Assembly (NCBI GenBank): GCA_940671915.1
Contig: CALNVZ010002100.1
Location: forward strand, 20,234,062 to 20,298,061
Direction of reading: 5' to 3'
DNA from: Paracentrotus lividus
Taxonomy: Eukaryota; Echinodermata; Echinoidea; Camarodonta; Echinidae
DNA length: 64,000 nucleotides
Of the stretch, positions 1 to 9,297 are shown piece by piece. The notes under the pieces are model-generated. The model had not been told where the DNA came from, did no database searches, and was given only the letters and a program-made list of their open reading frames with translations. Numbering within the stretch: position 1 is the stretch's first letter; each line of letters opens with the position of its first letter. Made by a program: the position numbers and the translations under genes.

Positions 1-950
1 GTGCTTTATGATATAGCACTAGGTGAGGACTATAAAACTTCCTCACGGAATTTTGACTATTGACCCCTTTGACCTTTGACCTTGATTTTTGACCTATATT
101 GTACATTGGTTACCAAAATGCTACTCCTTCGCCATTTTTCATCCGATTTCGATTTTGTTTGCTTTATGATATTAGCACTAGGTGAGGACTACAAAATTTC
201 CTCACGGAATTTTGACTTTTGACCCCTTTGACCTTTGACCTTGATTTTTGACCTTTATTGTACATTGGTTACAAAATGCTACTCCTTCGCTATTTTTCAT
301 CCGATTTCAATTTTGTTAGCTTATATGATAGCACTAGGTGATGGCTTTCAAAACTTCTTCACAGAATTTGACCTTTGACCTTTGACCTTGATTTTTGACC
401 TATATTGTACATTGGTTACAAAATGCTACTCCTTCGCCATTTTTCATCCGATTTCGATTTTGTTTGCTTTATGATATAGCACTAGGTGAGGACTACAAAA
501 ATCCTCACAGAATTTGACTTTTGACCCCTTTGACCTTTGACCTTGATTTTTGACCTATATTGTACATTGCTTACAAAATGCTACTCCTTCGCTATTTTCA
601 TCCGATTTCAATTTGTTTGCTTTATGATATAGCACAGGTGAGGACTTACAAAACTTCTCACGGAATTTTGACTTTTGACCCCTTTGACCTTTGACCTTGA
701 TTTTTGACCTATATTGTACATTGGTTACAAAATGCTACTCCTTCGCTAGTTTTCATCCGATTTCAATTTTGTTTGCTTTATGATATAGCACTAGGTGAGG
801 ACTACAAAACTTCTTCACGGAATTTTGTCTATTGACCCCTTTGACCTTTGAACTTGATTTTTGACCTATATTGTACATTGGTTACAAAATGCTACTCCTT
901 CGCCATTTTTCATCCGATTTCGATTTTGTTTGCTTTATGATATAGCACTC
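1..950. repeat. Satellite array, ~154 bp unit, about 6 copies
   Basis: The phrase TTTGCTTTATGATATAGCAC recurs near 160, 464, 617, 771 and 925, giving a period of about 150-158 bp, and the window opens inside the array. Each unit carries a run of TTTGACC words (several read TGACCTTTGACCT) and an ATTGTACATTGGTTAC block. Copies differ by single-base losses. The array sits upstream of the first CENPK exon visible here, so it probably lies in a CENPK intron. Confidence 0.93.
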
Positions 951-1185
951 ACCTTCTCTAGTAAATACAAACATAGCTTGTAAGAAGCATTCTTTTTTTT
1001 ATATTATTTGGAACATTTTCTGTAGCTTTTACATATTTTGGTTGTATAATTGTACAGGAATACAGAGAATTGACTTTTCGTTTTTATCTTTCTGATGCGA
1101 TATAATGGGAATTTTATATTAATGGCGGGGACATATATTCCGCATCGCGTAATATACTAATCCACTTGTTGTATCTTTCCTACAG

Positions 1186-4023
1186 GCAGAAGGAATTGTT
1201 ATCACAGCACCAAGAGATGAACAGAGCTCTAGAAGCTAGGCTGAGGGAAGCTGAAGAAGGAGGAAACAAATCGAGACCAACTGAAGACAGGTATGTCCTA
1301 TCCCAACATGACACTTACACCAAATGTTGACACTTGTACCTTCTTCCTTGGTCATTTGCAGTTGTGCTTTTTTTTTTGCAAGTGAGTGTTCCGCAACCTA
1401 CATTGAGCGAATGCCAACTGCTGTGATTTCTTACATTTTGACATGGTTGCAGGAAGATTACAAAAAAGAGGGATCTTGGGGGCCCCTACATCACCACAAA
1501 GATTTTCTGAGAAATCCCATGCTGACCAGATGCAGAGGGGTACACAACTGACAAATAACTTGGTTGTGACCATTGCATTAAACAAGGGTCTTGTCTACAA
1601 TATCTGGTTTTGTCAAGGTTTAGATGTTAAGTTATAAATGATCAATTCTTATCATTTCTTTACCAATCATACATTATGTCTATGATCCATCAAACTTTAA
1701 CTGTAAATATGAATTTACCTGTCCCATATTCTCTTAAGTATTAGTTGTCTAAGCTCCTGAATTATTCCTTTCAGCCAAGTTAAGCTTTTAAAGCGGAAGC
1801 AGAAGAAGGCAGGTGAAATCCAGAACAAACTCCTGAAGCAGATTGGTGATTTCGTTGGGACCCACTTCCCCTTGCCTGATGCACAGAGAAACAAGCAGGT
1901 AATAAAACTTGTATCTGTAAGTAATTTGGTAGTCTATACAACTAATTATAGAACAATAATGTTCAACTGTAGATCAGTTATCAGTGTATTATCCTGTAGT
2001 TGGAGTGCATGCTATTTCAGTTACTGTTGACAGTCTTTGAAATTTCAATTCATTTTTATTTTGTTTGTATTAAATTTTGTTTGTATATATATTAAGATCC
2101 AAAATACATTTTTGTATAAAGTTATTTAGACATATTTTGTTTTTGTTGTAACTTTGTTATGACTTCTGTGTATTGTATTTGCTCTTTCTATTTACAGGCA
2201 TCACAGATCAAATATATATCACTTCTTGAGATAATTGAGGTATGTATCTTCCTTCATTTAAAACATCAGTACTCTTTATATATCAAGAATATTGCAGCTA
2301 CCTGAACAGAATGCTGTTAGTGTCATTTGTGTGCATTAACAGAGAACTATAGGGCACTTTCATCAAATGGTTTAATATCCAAACACCAGAATGTAGTTTT
2401 TGAATCTGTAAAGTTAAAAATAACGTTCTTAAAAAAAAAAAAGACCCACACACAAAAAGGCCGTGTACCATCGTTGGGACACTGAGCATCATATATAGGC
2501 AAGCAGTTGCTTTTTAAAGTCTATTGTAGTATGTGCTATTAAAATGTACCAAATACACTTCATATAATGTGGAAGGTGAGATCATCTGCTATGAAAATGT
2601 TGATTACACATTCCACTCCCTTCATACTTGGGTGTTCTGGACCAAGTAAAAAAAATTGGTTGTGGGCACATATTTAGAATCTGGACAGGGAGAGTCTCTC
2701 ATCTATGCTCATTATAATGGGACTTGAACTTTTTCCAGTATAGAAATTGAGCTGTACAATGACTTTTAGAAGCTAATAAAAATTGTACCATTATTTATCT
2801 ACAAGTGCTTTTGTGTATACTAAATTCAGTTTTGGACCTATTATTAATTTGTCTTTTAAAATTGAAATAAATGGATAATAATAATCAATACTAATTATGC
2901 CTCCACGACGAAGTCTCGCCGGAGGCATTATGTTTTCGGGTTGTCCGTCCGTACGTACGTCCGTACGTACGTCCGTACGTCCGTCCCACTTTCGTTCTCA
3001 CGATAACTTAAGAACCGTTTGACAGATCATCTTCATTCTTGGTACATGTATACATACTGAGGTGACAATGATCTGATTAGATTTTGGGTCACAAGGTCAA
3101 AGGTCACCGAGGTCAATAAATAGGTGAAAATAGCTCGTTCTCACAATAACTCAAGAACCGTTTCACGGATTAACTTCATTCTTGGTACATGTGTGCATAC
3201 TGGGGTGACAGTGATCTGATTAGATTTTGGGGTCATGAGGTCAAAGGTCAAAGGTCCTAGAGGTCAATAAATAGGTGAAAATAGCTCGTCCCACAATAAC
3301 TCAAGAACCGTTTCACTAATCATCTCCATACTGGTAAATGTGTACATACTGGGTAACAATGATCTGATAAGATTTTGGAGTCATAGGGTCAAAGGTCAAA
3401 CGTCACAGAGGTCAATAAATAGGTGAAAATGGCTCGATTCTCACAATAACTCAAGAACCGTGTCACTAATCATCTTCATACTTGGTAAATGTATGCATAC
3501 TGGGTGACAATGATCTGATAAGATTTTTGGGTCATGAGGTCAAATGTCAAAGGTCACAGAGGTCAATAAATATTTGAAAATAGCTTGTCTCATGATAACT
3601 CAAGAACTGTTTCATGGATCATCTTCATACTTGGTACATGTGTGCATACTTGAGTGTCACTGATCTGATTGATTGAGACTTTTTACAAGGTCAAATGTCA
3701 AAGTCAAAGACATATTTGTATACATGAACATGAAAATAGAACGATGAATGTTCCATATATTTCTGATCTGGCAATGGCGGAGGCATAAATTTCGACCGTG
3801 CGCGGTCGAGGATTCATCTAGTTTAATATATTTCTTTCTGTTCTACTTTTCTCTCTCGATGAAGCTCCTGATGAATAAAGGAATGAATGGTGATACAGAT
3901 CCATATATCTCGATACATGAAGCATTTTGGCCTCCTTACGTAGAACTATTACTTCGCTGTGATATAGCATCCCGACATCCACAAGATACCAGCCGCATTA
4001 GACTGGTACCTCTTCATATCTAA
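1186..4023 (+). CDS. CENPK: Centromere protein K (CENP-K), last four coding exons; 5' part outside the window
   Basis: CENP-K is a coiled-coil subunit of the CENP-H/I/K/M complex in the constitutive centromere-associated network, which sits on CENP-A chromatin and helps build the kinetochore. Four exons join in phase: 1186-1290, 1775-1898, 2198-2239 and 3865-4023 (stop TAA 4021-4023). Acceptors are TACAG, TTCAG, TACAG and GAAG; donors are GTATGT, GTAATA and GTATGT. The first two exons encode charged coiled coil (LLSQHQEMNRALEARLREAE), then FVGTHFPLPD and SQIKYISLLEIIE. The last exon encodes DPYISIHEAFWPPYVELLLR and ends RIRLVPLHI. This order matches the vertebrate C-terminus (DHFPLPD, then FWPPYVELLLR, RHPEDPTRIRL). 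The 42-nt exon is supported by phase and by the FPLPD-to-DPY spacing. Intron 3 holds a Helentron-like element ending about 45 bp before the last exon. UQCC6 converges from the other side. Confidence 0.93.
2896..3821 (+). mobile_element. Helentron/HINE-like non-autonomous element, copy 1 (CENPK intron)
   Basis: The left end is the palindromic block TATGCCTCC...GGAGGCATTA, followed by a GTCCGTACGTACGTCCG run. The middle has about five ~145 bp tandem units with the shared phrase CAATAACTCAAGAACCGTTTC and AGGTCAAAGGTCA motifs. The right end has GGCGGAGGCATA, then a hairpin (TCGACCGTGCGCGGTCGA), then CTAG at 3818-3821. A subterminal inverted repeat, a 3' hairpin near a CTRR-like end and central tandem repeats are the hallmarks of Helitron-related HINEs. 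No Rep/helicase ORF is present. Confidence 0.72.
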
Positions 4024-4500
4024 GACTCTTAAAGAGATTAACATGGAAAGAATGGATCAGACTGGTGACTCTTCATATCAAAGTCTGTTGTTTCATAAAC
4101 TTTATAGAGATTTGACATGGAAAGAAGGGATCAGACTGGTGGCTCTTCATATCCAAGTTTATCGGTCTAGACTATAAGAGGTGAAACAGTGACAGATCGG
4201 ATCAGACTGGTGGCTCTTCATATTCAAGTCTATTGGTCCATAGACTATAGGAGATAAAACACTGAAAGAATAGATCAGACTGGTGACTCTTCATATCAAT
4301 TTCTGTTATTTCATAGACTGCAAAGAGATTTGTTTGACATGGAAAGAAAGGATCAGACTGGTGGCTCTTCATACCTTACGTGAACATGGGACATCTACTA
4401 TAAGGGGTGTAATGTAAAAATGGAGAAAGAATTGATCAGACTGGTGCCTCTTCATATTTAAGTTTAATTATAGACTATAAAAGATAAATATTATAAAGGG
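4000..4500 (+). repeat. Minisatellite derived from the end of the CENPK last exon, 7 copies
   Basis: AGACTGGTnnCTCTTCATA starts at 4000, 4059, 4133, 4204, 4277, 4355 and 4438, so the unit is 59-83 bp. Copy 1 is the CENPK coding end (codons for R-L-V-P-L-H-I and the TAA stop); the other six lie in the 3' UTR. Only copy 1 reads CATATCTAA at that point; the others have CAA, CCA, TCA, CTT or TTA-type variants. Confidence 0.88.
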
Positions 4501-5202
4501 TTGCTCATTCCTGTGGAAGCTAGTTTCTGTTTATTTGGCTACAGTTTTTTTTTTACTGAAGTGGTGTTAGTTTACTTAGCAAAATTTTGTTTTCCTCTAA
4601 AGTATAATTATTTATATTTTTTCAATATATTATATATATCCGTATGCATGCGGCATTGTTTTCACCCATTCATCAGTCTTCATCTTCTCCCCCCCCCCAA
4701 ACCTCCCCTTTTCTACATTGTAGAATTTTGATTTATTGCACAAAATTTGCATTATTTTTAAGTGGAAAGTGGAAAGAATAGAAAAAGTTCTGATATATTA
4801 TAATGAGATACCTTGAATAACAAGCTATTTTCCTGGATAATGAAATCAGTTTGGTTTGTTTTGTTTTGCATTGTTTGACATGTGACATAACAAGATTACT
4901 GATACAACAAGCAAAATGGCCCAGTCCCAAGGACCGCGTTGTAAAGAGATTCCACTGTACTCTTTGAAGAATGAAAACAATTGTTCCTTTTATATTGGCT
5001 ATTTTGGGAGACGAGACCTGTTACAATAAGGATGTCCAGATTGCAAATTGTAATCGATATGTTTGTGATAAGCATGCATTATTGCCTGTGATACCAAAAA
5101 TATCAATGTTTCCTGGCAAAAGGAACACTCTCCCCGAGCAAAAAAAAATGGCAGTTTGTATGCTGTGTAAGGGTTTGCTTTTGGATAAAAAGCATCTTTG
5201 TA

Positions 5203-5208
5203 AATAAA
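5203..5208 (+). terminator. Possible CENPK polyadenylation signal AATAAA
   Basis: First clear AATAAA on the + strand after the CENPK stop that I could find. It would give a 3' UTR of about 1.2 kb. No other support; a variant hexamer could be used earlier. Confidence 0.3.
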
Positions 5209-5393
5209 ATGGCATACATATGAAAACAGATCCTTTACAAATTATGTGTCTATTGTTACTTTGCAGAATTATTGACATATTTTTAGAGATATATATATGT
5301 GTGCTACAAATATTTGTTTCTTCTCTTTTTTTACCCATCCATAATAATTAAAGTCATTTTGTAAAAGCAATTTATGGACAAAAGATATATCAG

Positions 5394-5892
5394 TTAAAGG
5401 GGAAGTTCACCCTGGAATTTTATTGGCTTTCAAAAATGCAGAAAAAAAAAATATGAGTGAAGGTTTGAAGAAAATTGACCAATAAACAGCGAAGTTATGT
5501 ATATTTAAAGTTTTGATTCTGTGACGTCACATGCGAGCTGCTCTCCTATGTGTTATATAATGTAAAATCCATAAAATTGTCATTTTTCAGAAGAATATTT
5601 AATTATTTCATCTGTGCGGTCGATGTAGTATCAAATCTATGTTCATATACATGCCTCTATCAAATTGATCCATTCCGTTATCAAGAACCATGAAAAAGGA
5701 CAAATTTATGAAATTTACATACACAACACATGGGAGAGGTGCTCGCATGTGACGTCACAGAATCAAAATTTAAATTTTCATAACTTTGCTATTTTTTGGT
5801 CAATTTTCTTCAAACTCTCACTCATATTTTTCTTTTATTTATTCTGCATTTTTTTTAAACCAATAAAATTCCAGGGTGAACTTCCCTTTTAA
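5394..5892. mobile_element. Palindromic MITE with TTAA ends, ~500 bp
   Basis: The element starts TTAAAGGGGAAGTTCACCC and ends GGGTGAACTTCCCTTTTAA, flanked by TTAA. The inverted similarity runs well inward: TGACGTCACATGCGAG near 5521 mirrors CTCGCATGTGACGTCA near 5741, and the GAAGAAAATTGACCAA block mirrors TTGGTCAATTTTCTTC. Terminal TTAA suggests piggyBac-type (or Kolobok-type) mobilisation. No transposase is encoded. Confidence 0.85.
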
Positions 5893-7305
5893 TTTTTCAA
5901 ATAAAAAGCAGGAAAATTTTTTATTGGAGAACATGCCATCCGCTCATTAAAAAAAAAAAAATCATTTGGCAGAAATGTGGATGTATGGAAATTGTAGTGA
6001 AGTACATGGGAGAGTGTTGATTTATGACGCTTTCAACAAACCAAATTACTCATTTGAAATTTGCATAGAATGAATTATCTCATCATTCAAACATATAACT
6101 TTCTCCAATTTCTCTGTTCATCCACAACTCACTGTCTCTTTCTCCCTAAAGTCCTATTCTTCTTCCACTCTCAGTTTTTTCATCACTATGGCTGGTATTC
6201 TCGAAGGGTGACCACTAAATACATATTTAGTAAGCCTTGCTTTTGTCTCGAACAATAGAAATGTCTACTAATTACGAATAGTAGGCCTATTAACTTTAGT
6301 TACCCTTCAAGAATACCGGCCTATATTCTTATGGTAAAATGTTCAATATTCTGTTGTCATGAAACGGATTCACTGTCGATAATACACATTTAATTTTAAG
6401 GCACCATTCACATGAAATGCAAATCCAATTCAAATCAAATCAAATCAATAAATAATTATACAGTTTCAGGAAAGCTTGAGAAATAATACTTTTTAACATT
6501 TTAGGATTGCTCGGTATTCTCAACACTCCCATGCCCAAATATGCATTTCTCTTTCATTTCATGAACTGCTCAAATACCCAATTAGGGGGGAAAAAAAAGA
6601 CTTCCATTTCATGCATATTTTATTGCAGTCAACCTTGCCTAAGTCATATCTGTTGAGACTGAAGAAATAGCGTCGACTTTGAAAAAATTTGGTTCAAGAG
6701 GGGTTAAAAAACAATAGAATATAAAAAGCAGATGACTTGAAAAGACAAGTTCGACTTGGGCAATGTTAATTGTACATGTATACATGTATGGCTGATCAAC
6801 AGTACAATTTACATACGTTTTCTTGAATATTCCCAGATATTATCCAACTGTAGTTTATACAGTTCACTCCCATTACAATGGGGTGTCTGGGAACAAGTAA
6901 AATACCTTGTTATTACAAAATCTTGTTATATAATTAATACATGGTCACATAGACATGTGTGCACATGTTCGACATTGGGATGAGAAGAATTACTTCATCA
7001 TAATGGGAGTAGACTGTAATCTACTATAACACATTTATTGAATGTCTGGGATCTTTATATTTCCTATCAAACACTGAGATTCTAGATAGGGGATCTTTGC
7101 AGACCAATTCAATTCAATAGAGTACCAAAGTGCAGATTTCATATGCTGGGCCACAAAAGTAGCTCGTGAATACATGAGGTTTAGCCTAAATCCTCCAGCA
7201 ACAGACTGGGCACTGCACACAGACAGGCAGGTTTTGGTACTGATGAGAAAACAGTTGTTTCTGGTCAATTAGATAACAGGTCAATTAGATAACAAATATT
7301 TCATT
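5893..7305. other. Gene-free stretch between convergent CENPK and UQCC6
   Basis: AT-rich intergenic DNA. No exon recognised on either strand. It contains one copy of the AGTCCACTCCCATTATAATG MITE family (6859-7018) and nothing else I can name. Confidence 0.6.
6859..7018. mobile_element. Short TIR element (AGTCCACTCCCAT family)
   Basis: ACAGTTCACTCCCATTACAA at the left mirrors TAATGGGAGTAGACTGTAAT at the right. The same ends occur at 13430-13579, and related halves at about 2605-2731, 8410-8535 and 25094-25160. Confidence 0.7.
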
Positions 7306-7311
7306 TTTATT
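7306..7311 (-). terminator. Polyadenylation signal AATAAA for UQCC6 (or the SMIM4-UQCC6 unit)
   Basis: The + strand TTTATT reads AATAAA on the minus strand, 77 bp beyond the UQCC6 stop. It is the first canonical hexamer met when reading down from the SMIM4 stop in exonic or intergenic sequence, apart from the UQCC6 intron. Confidence 0.55.
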
Positions 7312-7387
7312 ATTCAATACACAAAAGTCCAAATAATAAACTAACAATGTGTTGATCATCAATTTAAATAGTTAGTGTTTTCCAGTG

Positions 7388-8919
7388 TCATGAAGCATTT
7401 TCTTGACTCTTCTTCCTCTCTTCCTCTCGTCTTCTCTTAGCTTCATCTCTCATCCTTCCAAGCTCACCTAGGGCTGGAGGTATATCAGGTATCTCCTGTA
7501 TTTCAGAAAATAAAGAGAGTGAGTAATATAAGATGGTTATATCATGTGATAGAATATTATGTGATAGAAACTCTTTAAATATCAAGAATTCAAACAAGAA
7601 AACAAAACACAATATTTCATATTGAGATAAAGAAGTCAAAAGAGTGAAAAAGGATAATCATAATGTACAAATTATTAAAGCATTTTCAAATTCCGTATAA
7701 TACAACTATTGTTACAAAAAAAAGAAGAAAAAAAAAGAAATTTGGTACAGTCCATCCCCTTTATATATACATGTATGTATAGCTGTAAACCCCATCATTT
7801 AAATCTTGTAAACACACATTAATAAAACAGAAAAACAAAACTACAATATTTCATATTGAGATAAAGAAGTTAAAAGAGTGAAAAAGGATAATGTACAAAT
7901 TATTAAAGCATTTCAAATTCCTTAACTATTGTTTAAAAAAAGGGGGAAAAAAGAAATTTGGTACAGTCCATCCCCTTTATCCTTTATATATATGTATAGC
8001 TGTAAACCCCATCATTTAAATCTTGTATACACACATTAATAAAACAGGAAAACAAAACTACAATATTTCATATTGAGATAAAGAAGTCAAAAGAGTGAAA
8101 AAGGATAATATACAAATTATTAAAGCATTTCAAATTCCTTAACTATTGTTTTGAAAAAAGGGGAAAAAAAGAAATTTGGTACAGTCCATCCCCTTTATAT
8201 ATATGTACAGCTGTAAACCCCATCATTTAAATCTTGTATAAACACATTAATAAAACAGGAAAACCAAACTACAATATTTCATATTGAGATAAAGAAGTCA
8301 AAAGAGTGAAAAGGGATAATGTACAAATTATTAAAGCATTTCAAATTCCTTAACTATTGTTTAAAAAAAAGAAGAAAAAAAAAGAACTCCGTTCTGTTGG
8401 TTGCGAAAATTTGGTACAGTCCAGCTGTAAACATGGGCAAATAGACTGTGTGCAAAAATGTTTTAACCAAGAACCAGAGGAATCACTTTGTTATATTTTA
8501 GATCTGTGCTCATTATAATGGTAGTGGACTGTAATTGGTTTCCCACATTTTTATTATCAATTCATTATCATTCAGTCCACTCATGTTATACATAGCACTG
8601 ATATGACAAAGATGTTATGCTGCCTACCTGGTCCCAATTTCAAATACAGAGTGGACCATATCATGTAACTGTTCAGAGTCTGTAGAAAGATAGGAATGTT
8701 CCTTGTTCCATATCCCATTTCGGGAACCCCAAACTAGGATTTTATACAGATTCCTATGCCCACCATTCTTTCATGTATTAGAGGGGACTAACCACCAACG
8801 AAAGTACTTACTAGCTCTGGCTTGTAGTATGAGTGGACCACCTGTGCTCCTAGAAACATGGACAGCATACTGGCTGTCATGAACTTGAGGTATGGGTACC
8901 AGTCAACACCAGCAGGCAT
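7388..8919 (-). CDS. UQCC6: BRAWNIN / UQCC6, complex III assembly micropeptide, two exons
   Basis: UQCC6 (human C12orf73) is a ~71-residue single-pass protein of the inner mitochondrial membrane needed to assemble respiratory complex III. Coding exon 1 is 8919-8812 (MPAGVDWYPYLKFM... to HSYYKPEL, donor GTAAGT); exon 2 is 7495-7388 (EIPDIPPALGELGRM... to SQENAS, stop TGA), after acceptor TTTTCTGAAATACAG. The exons join in phase 0 to give 71 residues, exactly the human length. Conserved features: the MPAGV start, the YLK...AS membrane segment (residues 10-27), GA(Q/E)VVHxYY(K/R)P(E/D)L, IP(D/E)IPP and GEL, then a basic tail. A 3' splice site (TTGTCTTCAG) lies 27 nt before the ATG, so the first coding exon is probably 8946-8812 and joins an upstream exon. 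The intron contains a four-copy tandem array. It lies just downstream of SMIM4 on the same strand. Confidence 0.95.
7608..8395. repeat. Tandem array in the UQCC6 intron, ~210-230 bp unit, about 4 copies
   Basis: CAATATTTCATATTGAGATA starts near 7610, 7842, 8061 and 8271. Each unit also has GGTACAGTCCATCCCCTTTA, a CTGTAAACCCCATCATTTAA block and an A-rich run. Copies are highly similar, so the expansion is recent. Confidence 0.9.
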
Positions 8920-8946
8920 GATGGAAGATTCCTTTGAAGCTAATCA

Positions 8947-9297
8947 CTGAAGACAAATATTATTACAACTATCCTGCTCGAAGGACTGATTTCTGTAACA
9001 ATCCAGTGTTCTTTCTTTTTCTTATTTTTTACAATTGTTTTTCTTCACCTTGGTTTTAAAAAAAAAAACGCAGTGCTTCCTCCTAGAGTTTTCTCCTAAA
9101 GTTTTCTGACAGCAAGTTTTCTGTTCTTCTGATGTTCATACGCAAAATTTCATGCTGGAAGTTCTGACTTCTGCTCAAATCTTGTGTTCTTTTACAAAAT
9201 ATTTTCCTTTCACTTTTGAATATTTGGCTAAAGTCAGAGTGCTTGATCCACGATAATGACCAAATTTTCTGTTCAGCTGATGTTCATGCAAAAAAAT
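8947..9297 (-). other. 351-bp spacer between SMIM4 stop and the UQCC6 exon acceptor
   Basis: Reading on the minus strand I find no AATAAA or ATTAAA in this interval. It is pyrimidine/purine biased and ends in a good 3' splice site. No open frame of note. See the findings for the possible shared transcript. Confidence 0.6.

Noticed and set aside
1..950. CRISPR-like regular repeats
   Set aside because: Units are head-to-tail copies without unique spacers, in an animal genome; this is satellite DNA.
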